A stretch of DNA of 64,000 nt from Gammaproteobacteria bacterium (GCA_018815245.1 JAHIXK010000013.1:1-64000); one strand, 5' to 3'; positions 27,080-36,745 are shown, counted from the first letter of the stretch. Numbers and translations are program-made. The notes: generated by a model from the letters alone, not told the origin.

Positions 27080-27400
27080 TTAAGCATGAAGAAAACCCGC
27101 GTTCTTGATGTAGCTTGATATCGATTGTGTTGAGTAGTTTTTCAACCGGCGAAAGTAATGCTTTCGCTTTCCCCAGAAACCGTTGCTGAATTTTACATAT
27201 TCAACGCCGGTCGAAGACTGGGACCCTATCCAGCGCTCTTGGTCGATAACGATTCCAATGTGGTTCACAAAACCGCCAGTGGAGGGAAATATGATGATGT
27301 CACCGGGCATTGCAGTATCAACAGTTTCGAATAATTTACTATTGATGAACTCATTTTGCTTCAGAGACTATTCCCATGCCGCTGTTTTGTAAAAGTTGAT
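27080..27400 (-). pseudogene. Broken NlpC/P60- or CHAP-like hydrolase gene
   Basis: The minus-strand frame reads AMPGDIIIFPSTGGFVNHIG followed by IVIDQERWIGS, the C-terminal half of a papain-like peptidoglycan amidase with its catalytic His in VNHIGIV. Upstream in the same frame the protein-like text INFYKTAAWE is cut from SLKQNEFINSKL by a TAG stop, another stop lies just before, and the N-terminal Cys motif is absent. It is therefore a remnant. Such domains occur in secreted cell-wall toxins, but nothing here proves that use. Confidence 0.6.
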
Positions 27401-27584
27401 TGCTCATGGGCATTTCTCAAAAAACATAATTGCTTGGAATTTAGGCTGGGTATCGCGAGGGGTCAAGTTTGGGGTCAAATGTGTAACCCGAATTGATTGT
27501 ACTCACAAAGCGACTTTGCTCGGCGCCCAGCTAGTGAGTAGTCCACGATAGGCGGAGTAGTCCAACCCAATCGGCGGCGGTGTT

Positions 27585-27715
27585 TCGATCGCCTCGCCTT
27601 CAAGAAAACCTGCCCGTTTGAATTCACCCGCCACGGTCGGCGAATAGCCGACACCAATGCTTGGCCGTCTGTTTTGCCAAGCTTGGTGAGTCAGGGTGAA
27701 TCTCAAAAAGGGAAA
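27585..27715. repeat. Long imperfect palindrome, copy 3 (inverted) of a structured repeat family
   Basis: CACCAATGCTTGGC (27652-27665) pairs with GCCAAGCTTGGTG (27676-27688) around CGTCTGTTTT, which reads AAAACAGACG on the other strand, like the AAAACTGATG loop of copy 2. A side hairpin GTCGGC-GAATA-GCCGAC lies in the left arm, where copy 1 has one in its right arm. Read on the minus strand, GGTGTCGG, then TTCAAACGGGCAGGTTTTCT match the other copies. Around it, 27401-27584 and 27716-27867 show no gene. Confidence 0.7.
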
Positions 27716-27867
27716 ACCAGGTTTTCAGGTGAGAGATTGAAACTCGCGTTGAGTGGGCCTTTAACGAGCGGTTGAATTATCGGAACCCAAGCTGATTGGG
27801 CATACGATAACCAGCAGGCGAGCTTTGCGTTAAAATCAAACCATCGCAGTACACAACAAGCAGCACC

Positions 27868-28524
27868 ATGAAACTCAATGCCGACCTTTCCCAACGCGCA
27901 GTTGTCAACAGCAACAACGTCGAGTGGATCCCATCCCCAGCACCGGGCGTTTGGCGCAAGCCGCTAGAGCGCGATGGCGATGAAGTGGCCCGCCTCACCT
28001 CGATTGTTCGCTACGACCCGGGCTGTGCGTTTCCTGAACACGAGCACGGTGGCGGCGAAGAATTCTTTGTACTCGAAGGCACTTTTGAAGATGAATTCGG
28101 TGCTTATCCCGCTGGTACTTTTGTTAAAAACCCTGTGGGTACCAAGCATTCCCCCAAGTCCACGGAAGGCTGCACCATTCTGGTCAAGTTACGGCACATG
28201 CGCGCGGAAGATCAAACACCTGTGGTCATCAACACCAACACTGCTGAATGGCGGCAAGGTTTGGTACCCGGCTTGAAGGTGATGCCGCTGGACAGTTTCG
28301 AGACCCGCCATACTGCACTGGTTCGTTGGGCACCTGGCACTTATTTCAACATGCACCGCCACATGGGCGGCGAAGAAATTTTTGTACTCGACGGCGTGTT
28401 TTCCGATGAGCTTGGCGACTACCCCGCTGGCACCTGGATTCGCAGCCCGCATGCCAGCATGCACACACCTTTCAGCAGGGAAGGTTGCACCATTCTTGTT
28501 CGCACGGGTCACTTGCTTGACTAG
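27868..28524 (+). CDS. Double-cupin ChrR-like protein
   Basis: A 218-residue protein made of two homologous cupin domains (about 10-110 and 118-215). The metal-binding motif appears in each: PEHEHGGGEEFFVLEGTFEDE with a later His in GTKHSP, and NMHRHMGGEEIFVLDGVFSDE with ASMHTP. Similar domains form the sensor half of anti-sigma factor ChrR, but here there is no zinc-binding anti-sigma domain, so the function is not anti-sigma activity by itself. Possibly a small metal-dependent stress or detoxification protein. It stands alone. Confidence 0.85.
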   Translation: MKLNADLSQRAVVNSNNVEWIPSPAPGVWRKPLERDGDEVARLTSIVRYDPGCAFPEHEHGGGEEFFVLEGTFEDEFGAYPAGTFVKNPVGTKHSPKSTEGCTILVKLRHMRAEDQTPVVINTNTAEWRQGLVPGLKVMPLDSFETRHTALVRWAPGTYFNMHRHMGGEEIFVLDGVFSDELGDYPAGTWIRSPHASMHTPFSREGCTILVRTGHLLD

Positions 28525-28630
28525 GCTCGGTGCGATTGTTTCAAATCGGTGACTTGTCTCTTAGTAGCTTTCACCTCATCTTAAGCGCGCATAACTTGGT
28601 AACAGTTCCAAACCCAATCGGACCGTCATC

Positions 28631-30973
28631 ATGCTGTACAACGCTCGCCCTGCACATATTTTTGCCACCTTGTTTGTTCTTGCTGCCTGCACTGGCAATG
28701 GCGGTGACAATCCCGACGCGGCCAGCCGTATTGAAGGGCAAGAGAAAAGCCCCACGGTCAATGCCGGTGAAAACCTGCAAGCACCTGAAAGAAGCACTGT
28801 GACATTGACCGCGCAGGTTCAGGCCAGCGGCAACAATACCGTGCTGGGGTACGCATGGTTTCCGTCGAATGAAGACACCGTGTTCTTTGGCGAGTCCGGT
28901 CGTTCTGATGAAGCAGTTCTTGATCTTGTCTTGCCGCAAGTGGAGAAAAACACACCGGTATTGTTTACCTTGCAGGTGCAATTTTCTGACGGCTCAGTGC
29001 TGGAAGACCAGGTTCAAATAAACATCCAGAACACCTTCGACAACGCCTTGCCCCTGGTCAATGCTGGCGCGTCGCCTGTTGGGTCAGACAATCGACTCAC
29101 GGCTACTTCCTGCGAGTCGGTCGATCCGGATGGAGCCTTGCAAACCTATCAATGGCGCAATGAAACGCTCAACATTCAGTATGAAGAAACCAGCTGCAAT
29201 CTGAGCGTGCAGCTTCCGAACTCCCCAGAATCACAAACGTATACATTGCGCGCTATTGCAATCGACAACGACATGGGCCTTGGTTTCAAACTGTTTGACG
29301 TCACCACGCCCGCCCGCGCGTCAAACACCGCACCCGTGATTCAAAATGCCACGGCCTTGCCCGAACCCGTGCGCCCCGGTGAAACGCTGAACCTGACCGT
29401 AGAGGCCACAGACGCTGATGGTGACCCCTTGTTTTACCGCTGGACGCAAACAGGTGGCGCAAACGTGCCATTGAGCAACTCCAACCAAGCCGAAGCGCAG
29501 GCACAAATTCCAGCAGACCTTGCCGATCAAACCCTGACCTTCAGCATTGAAGTGTCTGACCGCCAGAACTTTCAAGCCGGTGTTGCCCAGCGTGCTGTCA
29601 ATGCCAGTGTGCGGTCCACGTCAAATGACACGTCTGAATTGTTCGCTGCACAGCAACCTTCTGCCGGGCAATGCACGCCTTTTTACGGCGCTGGGTTGAA
29701 GGGGCAAGGCTACGCGCACCTGCTGGGTGCCATGCATGAACACACCGCTTATTCCGATGGGCAGGCCAACACCGACCCATTGCAGGTGTACCAGCAAACC
29801 CGCGAACGCGGTATGAACTTCGTGATGTCCTCGGACCATTCCGACAACTTGTCCATCCCGCTGGCCTTGCCCGACCCCGACAATTGCTTGGGCACGCCCT
29901 TGTCCTGTCTGATCTCTGACCCTGATAACTTGCCCAACAGCCTGACCAAGTGGCAAACCACGCTGGCGCAGGCCGACCAGGTTACGGCGGAATCCGGCGG
30001 GAAGTTCACTGCCATGCGTGGCTTTGAATGGACATCTGACCGGTTTGGTCACGCCAATGTGTACCTAAGCACGAACAACATCAATGCGAAAACCGGGCCG
30101 GGTTATGCCGTTTCCATGGACTTGTTTTGGCAATGGTTTGTGTCGTCGTCGCAGCTTGGTGGCGGCGATGACGGCATTCTCGTGTTTAACCACCCAGGGC
30201 GTGAAGATGCCCTGCACAGTGTGTTTCTGCAAATTGGCGAGGGCGTAGGTCAAGCCACCCGCATGGCAGGCGCACTGAATGCGCTGAACGTGTTTCAGCA
30301 AGGCGATTCAGCCTATGCCTTCAACGACTTCAAATACGTTCCTGCAGCCGACTACCGGGTGGTGGGCGTGGAAGTGTTTGGCAAGGGCAGTGAATATGAC
30401 ACGGATGGCAAATCGGGTTCCTGGTATGGTCACGCGCTCGACAAAGGCTGGTACCTTGGCCCGGTCGGTTCGGAAGACCACCATTCAACCGATTGGGGTG
30501 GCAGCAGTTTGCCAAAAACCGTGTTGATTGCTCGCTCCAACAATCAAGCCGACATTCGCGAAGCATTTCTGGCGCGTCGCTTTTACACGGTTGCCCAGAA
30601 TGAAAACGCATTGCGCATGAACTTCGAGGCGGCACAGGCCAACCAGCGCATGCCGATGGGCTCGCGTATTGGCACCCGGAACAACAGGGTTCAGTTTGAA
30701 TTCAATGTTGACAGCGCCAACCCCATGGACCCACTTCAAGGCATGGTATTTGAACTGTTCAGTTCGCAGTCCGGGCCGGCAAGCAATGCAGAAGGGCGCT
30801 ACGTGCAACTTCAAACGCGAAGCGGCAAGGCAGGGCGATTCACGGTAACACCCGCTGAGGGCAAAAACTGGTATTTCCTGCGTGTAAAGCGTGGCGACCG
30901 GATTGTCGCCGTGAGCGCGCCGATCTGGGTATTCAAGGGCAGCGATCCGTTGCCCGAGTGCACGGCCGGTTAA
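28631..30973 (+). CDS. DUF3604 lipoprotein with Ig/PKD-like repeats
   Basis: A 780-residue predicted lipoprotein; the lipobox LAAC ends at Cys20. Residues about 40-330 hold two or three PKD/Ig-like beta-sandwich units (for example PVNAG-type starts and DADGDPLFYRWTQTG). The C-terminal part from about 355 is DUF3604, related to PHP-type metal phosphoesterases, with HLLGAMHEHTAYSDGQAN, FVMSSDHSDN, GFEWTS and GSEDHHSTDWGG holding likely metal ligands. The substrate is unknown. It ends four bases into the convergent acetyltransferase gene. The start ATG at 28631 gives the signal peptide directly. Confidence 0.82.
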   Translation: MLYNARPAHIFATLFVLAACTGNGGDNPDAASRIEGQEKSPTVNAGENLQAPERSTVTLTAQVQASGNNTVLGYAWFPSNEDTVFFGESGRSDEAVLDLVLPQVEKNTPVLFTLQVQFSDGSVLEDQVQINIQNTFDNALPLVNAGASPVGSDNRLTATSCESVDPDGALQTYQWRNETLNIQYEETSCNLSVQLPNSPESQTYTLRAIAIDNDMGLGFKLFDVTTPARASNTAPVIQNATALPEPVRPGETLNLTVEATDADGDPLFYRWTQTGGANVPLSNSNQAEAQAQIPADLADQTLTFSIEVSDRQNFQAGVAQRAVNASVRSTSNDTSELFAAQQPSAGQCTPFYGAGLKGQGYAHLLGAMHEHTAYSDGQANTDPLQVYQQTRERGMNFVMSSDHSDNLSIPLALPDPDNCLGTPLSCLISDPDNLPNSLTKWQTTLAQADQVTAESGGKFTAMRGFEWTSDRFGHANVYLSTNNINAKTGPGYAVSMDLFWQWFVSSSQLGGGDDGILVFNHPGREDALHSVFLQIGEGVGQATRMAGALNALNVFQQGDSAYAFNDFKYVPAADYRVVGVEVFGKGSEYDTDGKSGSWYGHALDKGWYLGPVGSEDHHSTDWGGSSLPKTVLIARSNNQADIREAFLARRFYTVAQNENALRMNFEAAQANQRMPMGSRIGTRNNRVQFEFNVDSANPMDPLQGMVFELFSSQSGPASNAEGRYVQLQTRSGKAGRFTVTPAEGKNWYFLRVKRGDRIVAVSAPIWVFKGSDPLPECTAG

Positions 30974-31629
30974 AGTTCCTCGGCCCACCTTTTGAACTGG
31001 TTTAGAGAACCCTTGAACAAGTGATCCAGATCGGCCAGCTGCTCATCCACAAATTCGCGAACCATTGAACCCGTGCTTGCCGGTTCCACTCGCAAGTGGG
31101 CCTCGCACTGACCATTGGCCGTGCTTACACGCATGTTCAGTTTGTGGGCAATTCGAAGCATCGCCTCGTTGTCCATCAGGGTGTAGATGAACAGCATTTC
31201 AATACCCTCGTTGCGGGCGCGGCGCAACGCGCGCTGAAACAGCAAGGTGCCCAGGCCGTGCCCGCGCATGTTTGCATCCAGCGACAAGCCCAACTCGGCT
31301 CCCTTTGGCGTATTGCCGTCTGCGGCCTCGTTCAGGGCCGCCAGGTGCACCACACCCAGCAACACATCGTCGCGCCCGAAAATGCCAAATACCGAATCAC
31401 GTTCAAAGTCCAGGCTTGCCACATACTTTGCGATGGCGGCATCGCCCAGTGCATAACTGAAGCGCAACCTGCGATCGGTCTCATTCAGGGCCAACAAGTG
31501 TGCAAGAATCAGGGGGCGGTGCGAATCGTCCAGTTCCACAATGGGAACTTTCGACAACCCCAGAATGGACGCTGCCCTGCGCCCCAGCACGCTGGGGATA
31601 TCAAACCATTCAATGGGCTCAGAAGACAT
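30970..31629 (-). CDS. GNAT-family N-acetyltransferase
   Basis: A 219-residue protein with the GNAT core: VFGIFGRDDVLLGVVHLAAL (strands), then LSLDANMRGHGLGTLLFQRA, the acetyl-CoA-binding R/Q-x-x-G-x-G/A turn, and IEMLFIYTLMDNEAMLRIAHK. The substrate cannot be predicted. It is convergent with the DUF3604 gene (stops overlap) and divergent from lipB with a 44-base gap. Confidence 0.82.
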   Translation of the reverse strand: MSSEPIEWFDIPSVLGRRAASILGLSKVPIVELDDSHRPLILAHLLALNETDRRLRFSYALGDAAIAKYVASLDFERDSVFGIFGRDDVLLGVVHLAALNEAADGNTPKGAELGLSLDANMRGHGLGTLLFQRALRRARNEGIEMLFIYTLMDNEAMLRIAHKLNMRVSTANGQCEAHLRVEPASTGSMVREFVDEQLADLDHLFKGSLNQFKRWAEEL

Positions 31630-31673
31630 AATCGACTCAACTGCAAAATTGTAAACATCGGAAATTTGCTTAC

Positions 31674-32381
31674 ATGATCCATCAAGATGAAAGCCCCCTG
31701 CAACCCAAAGGCTTACAAGTTGGAGGCTCTATTCAAATTCGCGAATTGGGCCTGGTCGATTATTTGCCGACCTGGGAAGCCATGCGAAATTTCACAGATG
31801 CCCGTGGGGGGCAGGTCAGCGGGCCAGTGGGCGACCAAATCTGGATTTGTGAACACCCACCGGTTTTCACCTTGGGGCTTGCTGGTGACCCCAGTCATAT
31901 GTTGCAGCGCAACAACATCCCTTTGGTCAATACCGATCGAGGTGGGCAAATCACCTACCACGGGCCGGGGCAAATCGTTGTTTACCCGCTTCTGGACCTT
32001 CGCCATTATGGTTTGAAGGTGCGCGAATACGTGCAGCTGCTGGAACAAAGCATCATCGATGCCCTTGTGCAGGTGGGTGTGGCGGATGCCCAACGCAAAC
32101 CCAATGCCCCTGGCGTGTACACTTTTCACAACGGCGGTTTGGCCAAAATAGCGGCCTTGGGCATCAAGATCCGCAAGGGCTGTGCTTATCACGGTTTGTC
32201 ACTGAACGTGGAGATGGACCTGAAACCCTTCCTGCAAATAAACCCCTGTGGTTATAAGGACTTGGAAACAGTGGACTTGGCCACGATTGGTGTTAAAATT
32301 TCACTTCCTGAGATGCAAGTGCATCTGATGAAAAATCTGGTTCAACACCTTGAAGCTGCGCGATCCGCAGTCAGGGCTTAA
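31674..32381 (+). CDS. lipB: Octanoyl-[acyl-carrier-protein]:protein octanoyltransferase
   Basis: A 235-residue LipB. It moves octanoyl groups from acyl carrier protein to lipoyl domains. Family motifs: [20 protein letters not shown] near residue 85, the catalytic Lys in [19 protein letters not shown] and catalytic Cys in NPCGYKDLE. The first 20 residues are not conserved, so the true start could be a little later. It is followed after 11 bases by lipA. Confidence 0.94.
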   Translation: MIHQDESPLQPKGLQVGGSIQIRELGLVDYLPTWEAMRNFTDARGGQVSGPVGDQIWICEHPPVFTLGLAGDPSHMLQRNNIPLVNTDRGGQITYHGPGQIVVYPLLDLRHYGLKVREYVQLLEQSIIDALVQVGVADAQRKPNAPGVYTFHNGGLAKIAALGIKIRKGCAYHGLSLNVEMDLKPFLQINPCGYKDLETVDLATIGVKISLPEMQVHLMKNLVQHLEAARSAVRA

Positions 32382-32392
32382 GGAGCAACAGC

Positions 32393-33376
32393 GTGTCCGA
32401 GATCAATGAAAAATCAGCCGTCGCCAAAGAATTGAGCGCGGTCAGCGATCCGACCGTGAAACAGAAAGCGGCCGCAAAAACAGCCCGAATTCCCATCAAG
32501 ATTGTGCCCATCGAACAGTTGAAAAAGCCCAGCTGGATCCGCGTGAAGGCGGGCTCACCGTCCACCCGGTTCTACGAAATCAAGGAAATTCTGCGCGAGC
32601 ACAAGCTGCACACCGTGTGCGAAGAAGCATCGTGCCCCAACATCGGTGAATGCTTTGGCAAAGGCACAGCCACCTTCATGATCATGGGCGACAAATGCAC
32701 CCGCCGCTGCCCCTTCTGCGATGTGGGCCATGGCCGCCCGGACCCACTGGATGAAAACGAGCCGCTGAACCTGGCCAAAACAATTGCGGCCTTGCGCCTG
32801 AATTATGTAGTAATTACATCGGTGGATCGCGACGATCTGCGTGACGGCGGCGCCGGACATTTTGTGGCCTGCATTGAAAAAACCCGCGAATTGTCGCCCA
32901 ACACGAAAATTGAAATTCTGGTGCCCGACTTCCGGGGGCGCCTTGACCGTGCACTGGATATTTTGAACGCAGCACCGCCCGATGTGATGAACCACAACCT
33001 GGAAACCACAGCACGTTTGTACAAAGAGGCCCGCCCGGGTTCTGACTACAAACATTCATTGAAGCTGTTGCAGGAATTCAAAAAGACACACCCCGACACG
33101 CCGACCAAAAGCGGCATCATGGTGGGCCTTGGTGAAACCGATGAAGAAATTTTGCAAGTGATGCGCGACATGCGCGAACACCAGGTCGACATGATCACGA
33201 TTGGCCAATACCTTGCGCCATCAGGCCACCACCTGCCAGTGCGCCGCTATGTGCACCCAGATGTGTTCAAAATGTTTGAGGAAAAAGCCTATGAAATGGG
33301 CTTCACTCACGCGGCGGTGGGCGCCATGGTACGCAGTTCATACCATGCCGATGAACAGGCGCATGGGTTGGTTTAG
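32393..33376 (+). CDS. lipA: Lipoyl synthase
   Basis: A 327-residue radical SAM enzyme that inserts two sulfurs into the octanoyl chain. It has the auxiliary cluster cysteines [12 protein letters not shown] and the radical SAM motif CTRRCPFC, followed by [19 protein letters not shown] and the late family segment [15 protein letters not shown]. It starts with GTG, eight bases after AAGGAG. It forms an operon with lipB. Confidence 0.96.
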   Translation: MSEINEKSAVAKELSAVSDPTVKQKAAAKTARIPIKIVPIEQLKKPSWIRVKAGSPSTRFYEIKEILREHKLHTVCEEASCPNIGECFGKGTATFMIMGDKCTRRCPFCDVGHGRPDPLDENEPLNLAKTIAALRLNYVVITSVDRDDLRDGGAGHFVACIEKTRELSPNTKIEILVPDFRGRLDRALDILNAAPPDVMNHNLETTARLYKEARPGSDYKHSLKLLQEFKKTHPDTPTKSGIMVGLGETDEEILQVMRDMREHQVDMITIGQYLAPSGHHLPVRRYVHPDVFKMFEEKAYEMGFTHAAVGAMVRSSYHADEQAHGLV

Positions 33377-33391
33377 GACGGGGTGCTCTGC

Positions 33392-34396
33392 TTAAAGCTC
33401 CCGTTTGTCTGCACATTCACCCAGGCTGCCATCCAGCCTGCACCGGATTCGCTTGAGAATTTTCATCATTTCCGGGTCGTAGAAACCATCGGCAGTCATT
33501 TGAATTCTTGATTCCCGCATCAGCACATCGTACTTGGCACGGTCAGCATTGGGAATGTCCAGCCAGGCTGCGGTGGGTACGCCTTTCTCCGAGGTGTCCA
33601 CCAGCGCAATGGCACGGTCAAACTGCTTCTGCGTCCACTCGCGCGACTTCTGCCCAAATCCTTCAGGAAACCTGTCTTTCCGAATCAAAATATTGGCAGT
33701 CAGTTGCACCAGGGGGAAACGGTAAATGCCGCCCTTGGTGCCAATCCCCTTGTACAGCTCCAGTGGCTGGTAGGCAATGGCAGGGGCCGCGATAATGTCC
33801 ACCTGCCCATTGTTGAATTTGGTGCCGAAGTTGATCACTTCGCTTGATACAGGTTGGGCGCCAAGTTGCTGCACCATCTTGGCTTGTGATTTGTCGTAGT
33901 CCAGCACAGCAATTTTTTTGCCAGCGGCTTTTTCTACTGAATTGATGGCACGGTCATTCACCATCACATAGGCCGCACCAATTGGCAAAATGCCAGCCAC
34001 CTCAAACAAACCCGATGTCATTTTCCCCGCCAGTTTGGCATTGCTCATCAAATCGATAACAGTGCGCAAATGTTGGTAGGTGGGTACCGCACCAATTGAA
34101 TCAATGCTGCCCACAAACTTGTTGAACTGGCGACCACGCAAGGTGGAAATGGCGGCAGCATCGCACTTGCCTGTTTTGAAGTCTTCGGCAGCTAGCCGTT
34201 CGTCCACATAGGCTTCCAGTTCAATATTGCTTCCCCACGCTTTTGCGGCCACGGCATAATCCCGCGCTTGCGCAAAGGCGGGGCCGCTGCGCCCTGCGAT
34301 GTCGAAAATACACATTTTTGTGGTGTTTGCATGGGCTTGAACAGGCAATGCCAAAGCCGCGGTCAGCAAAACGAATGCTGCGGTGGTGGTTTTCAT
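33392..34396 (-). CDS. Periplasmic solute-binding-like protein, orphan
   Basis: A 334-residue exported protein; signal peptide about 1-24 (cleavage near AHA-N). The fold suggested by residues 25-310 is a two-lobed TRAP/DctP-like or related binding protein (FDIAGRSGPAFAQARDYA, LPIGAAYVMVNDRAINS, INFGTKFNNGQVDIIAAPA, QLTANILIRKDRFPEGF). I cannot name the ligand. There are no permease genes beside it, unlike a working TRAP or ABC system, so it may be a sensor or a lone binding protein. It ends convergent with lipA. The T6SS kinase gene lies 70 bases upstream on the same strand. Confidence 0.6.
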   Translation of the reverse strand: MKTTTAAFVLLTAALALPVQAHANTTKMCIFDIAGRSGPAFAQARDYAVAAKAWGSNIELEAYVDERLAAEDFKTGKCDAAAISTLRGRQFNKFVGSIDSIGAVPTYQHLRTVIDLMSNAKLAGKMTSGLFEVAGILPIGAAYVMVNDRAINSVEKAAGKKIAVLDYDKSQAKMVQQLGAQPVSSEVINFGTKFNNGQVDIIAAPAIAYQPLELYKGIGTKGGIYRFPLVQLTANILIRKDRFPEGFGQKSREWTQKQFDRAIALVDTSEKGVPTAAWLDIPNADRAKYDVLMRESRIQMTADGFYDPEMMKILKRIRCRLDGSLGECADKREL

Positions 34397-34466
34397 GATG
34401 TCTCCGGTAGGTTCGGGCTTTTAATAAAATGAATAGCCCGGATTATTTTTTTATTCTACAGAAGAA

Positions 34467-36128
34467 TCAATCGACCTCCTCAACAGAAAACCAGGCCGCT
34501 GCCAGGGCGTCCAGGCATGGCGGGTTTGCGCAGTCGCTGCTTCCTTCCAGCCCGGCTTGTGTGTCCGGGTCAAGCAATGTGCTGTCGCCAATCAGACCAA
34601 AGCCGTAGTGGTCTTGCAGCTTCAAGTGGGCATAGCTGCGAGGCCTGTCGGTCACCACCACCAAAAACTGGTTTTGCCCGGCTGGTCCTGCTGCCTGAAT
34701 GGGTTCATTGGCGGGTGGCAGTTGCAAGGCTTGCCCCGCAACAATCGACAAGGCCGGAATGCGTGCATTGGGCAGTAGTTGCAACAGGGTGTTGTCGGAA
34801 GAGCGCACATACACCGCCACATACCCGTTGATTGGTGAACGCACACTGAACTGCAGCAGATCTTGGCCAATTCGAAGTACGGTTTTTTCCATCTCGATCC
34901 CCAGCGTGTCGCTGGCCTGATTCAACACCGCCTGAAAGGCAGGCTCCACTGCGTTGTCCAAAACCGGAACAGGAATTTCTTCAGCCGATGTGTGTTCAGG
35001 TGGGTTGGTGGCAAGAACTTCAATGGCCTGAGGAACAGGTTCAACCGTGGGCAACATGGCCCAATACACCATCGCGCCAATCAAGGCGATTGAAACCAAT
35101 GCGGACACAGGAAGAAGCACGGTTTTCTTCAATGCCTTGTTGGCGTTTCCATGGGAGGGTGCCTGCGTTTCCCGGGGGACATCAAACAAGTCAAGCACAT
35201 CAATTGCAGGCTTTAACAGCGTGTGGCGAAACTGCGCCATGCTGGCTGTGCGGTCTTGGGGTTGCACCGCCAGTGCTTGGTCAATGGCCAGGCGGATTTG
35301 CATGTTGAAGGGCAAGTCGTTGCGGCTGCTCAGTGGTCTGTAAGTGTCATTGACCAAGCGCGCCACCGAAGAAGGCGGGGTCTTTCCCGTGATCAGGAAA
35401 TGCGCCACTGCAGCCAGGGCATACACGTCTGTCCAGGGGCCTTGTGTCATCGAGGGTACTTCGGCGTACTGTTCAATGGGGGCGTAGCTGGCTTTCAGAA
35501 TGACGGTGAAGGGTTGTGACACAGTGCCGATTGCACGGCGTGCTGCGCCGAAATCCAGCAATATCGGCAAGCCCGTGCCTTCTTGAATAATGATGTTTTC
35601 CGGTGAAATGTCGCGGTGGTAACACTGCTGCTGGTGCATCACTTCCAGCGCCTGTGTCAATGCTTCAAGCCAATGCAGCAAGCGGTCTTCCTGCAAAGGT
35701 TCTGTGCTTTGCTCCAAGTAAGCCTTCAAGGTAATGCCCTGATAAAGCGGCATCACCATGTAGGCAGTGCCCGCCATTTCCCAAAACCGGTACACCTTCA
35801 CCAAGGCGGCGTGGTCGAACTGGGCCAGCAAGCGGGCTTCGTTGATGAAGCTTTTCATGCCTGCATCAAAGGTGCCATTGTGGCGTTTGTCGCGAACCTG
35901 AACCTGCCCGTTTGGTGTGCGCACCGCCAGCGAGGCAGGCAAGTATTCTTTCAAGGCCACAAGGCGTTCCAGCATGGAATCCCAGGCTTTGTACACAATG
36001 CCAAAACCACCCACGCCAATCACACCGCGAATCTCGAAACCTTCAATCACCGTACCAGCTGGCAAAGGTTGCTGGTTGGCATCGGTATCCGTGGCAGGCA
36101 CGGATTGAATCACTGTGTTGTCGTTCAT
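34467..36128 (-). CDS. T6SS-associated serine/threonine protein kinase (PpkA-like)
   Basis: A 553-residue membrane kinase. The N-terminal kinase domain (about 27-290) has the Gly loop GVIGVGGFGIVY, the Lys in VALKEYLP, catalytic HRDISPENI and DFGAA (a variant of DFG). One transmembrane segment lies near 330-350, and the periplasmic part (about 400-530) contains a DUF4384-like segment (VRSPINGYVAVYVRSSDNT). PpkA-type kinases phosphorylate an FHA protein to start T6SS assembly; the FHA gene and the opposing phosphatase are in the divergent operon. It is the last gene of tssK-tssL-tssM-tagF and overlaps tagF by four bases. Confidence 0.85.
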   Translation of the reverse strand: MNDNTVIQSVPATDTDANQQPLPAGTVIEGFEIRGVIGVGGFGIVYKAWDSMLERLVALKEYLPASLAVRTPNGQVQVRDKRHNGTFDAGMKSFINEARLLAQFDHAALVKVYRFWEMAGTAYMVMPLYQGITLKAYLEQSTEPLQEDRLLHWLEALTQALEVMHQQQCYHRDISPENIIIQEGTGLPILLDFGAARRAIGTVSQPFTVILKASYAPIEQYAEVPSMTQGPWTDVYALAAVAHFLITGKTPPSSVARLVNDTYRPLSSRNDLPFNMQIRLAIDQALAVQPQDRTASMAQFRHTLLKPAIDVLDLFDVPRETQAPSHGNANKALKKTVLLPVSALVSIALIGAMVYWAMLPTVEPVPQAIEVLATNPPEHTSAEEIPVPVLDNAVEPAFQAVLNQASDTLGIEMEKTVLRIGQDLLQFSVRSPINGYVAVYVRSSDNTLLQLLPNARIPALSIVAGQALQLPPANEPIQAAGPAGQNQFLVVVTDRPRSYAHLKLQDHYGFGLIGDSTLLDPDTQAGLEGSSDCANPPCLDALAAAWFSVEEVD

Positions 36129-36745
36129 GATTGGGTTTGCGGTTGCAGGCCCAGCAACGCCTCAAATGCTTGGGCCTGGGGCAAGCCGGCGCATTCCAGC
36201 GCTTTGTGGATGTGCCCGGCAAACTCGATTCTGAACCACTGGCTGTGTCCGGGTTTTGTTGCCGTGGTGTTGGTGCTGTCGCGTGCCCACCGCAACACTG
36301 GCAAATCTGCAAGGGCATGGTTCAACCTGTCAAGGCTCCATTCCTCGTTCAACGCATCTGCACACAGGCAATGGGCGCGCAAGAACCAGTTGTTCAGGCT
36401 TTGCGTGCACAGTTGCTGCGTGGGGTGCGCGGGTATTTGTTCCATTAAAATGAATGGAAATTCACGCCCTGCCTTGTCAACAGAAGGCATGATGACGCCA
36501 GCCACCACATCTCCGGCTAAGGTGTGAAGGGTATTTTTACCCCACACAAAACCGTGCATGGGGGTTTGAAAGTAGGCCTGTGTCCATGCTTTACCGTGTT
36601 TTTCCTGGCCTTCCAGCAGGGCTTTGCTCAGCCACCCGTCGAGTGTGCCCAGCAGGTAGGCAGACATGTTCTGACTACAGAAGTCGCCCACACAGGGCAA
36701 CTTGCCAAACCATGAAATATTGCGTGTTATGCCGGTGGTGTTCAT
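36125..36745 (-). CDS. tagF: T6SS-associated protein TagF
   Basis: A 206-residue TagF (ImpM) protein. The N-terminus ISWFGKLPCVGDFCSQN is the family hallmark, followed by LDGWLSKALLEGQE and GVIMPSVDKAGREFPFIL. TagF represses T6SS after translation in characterised systems by binding the FHA protein. Its four-base overlaps with both neighbours show tight coupling. Confidence 0.88.
   Translation of the reverse strand: MNTTGITRNISWFGKLPCVGDFCSQNMSAYLLGTLDGWLSKALLEGQEKHGKAWTQAYFQTPMHGFVWGKNTLHTLAGDVVAGVIMPSVDKAGREFPFILMEQIPAHPTQQLCTQSLNNWFLRAHCLCADALNEEWSLDRLNHALADLPVLRWARDSTNTTATKPGHSQWFRIEFAGHIHKALECAGLPQAQAFEALLGLQPQTQS

Larger units (their letters stand above)
26521..27867. other. Gene-poor stretch with decayed sequence
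   Basis: Between the copy-2 palindrome and the cupin gene there is one doubtful small gene (26595-26945), one broken hydrolase gene (27080-27400) and the copy-3 palindrome. The remaining pieces show no recognisable gene. Around 27458-27480 there is GGGGTCAAGTTTGGGGTCAA, a short direct repeat of GGGGTCAA that may be an old element end. The area looks like a turnover site in otherwise compact backbone. Confidence 0.5.
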
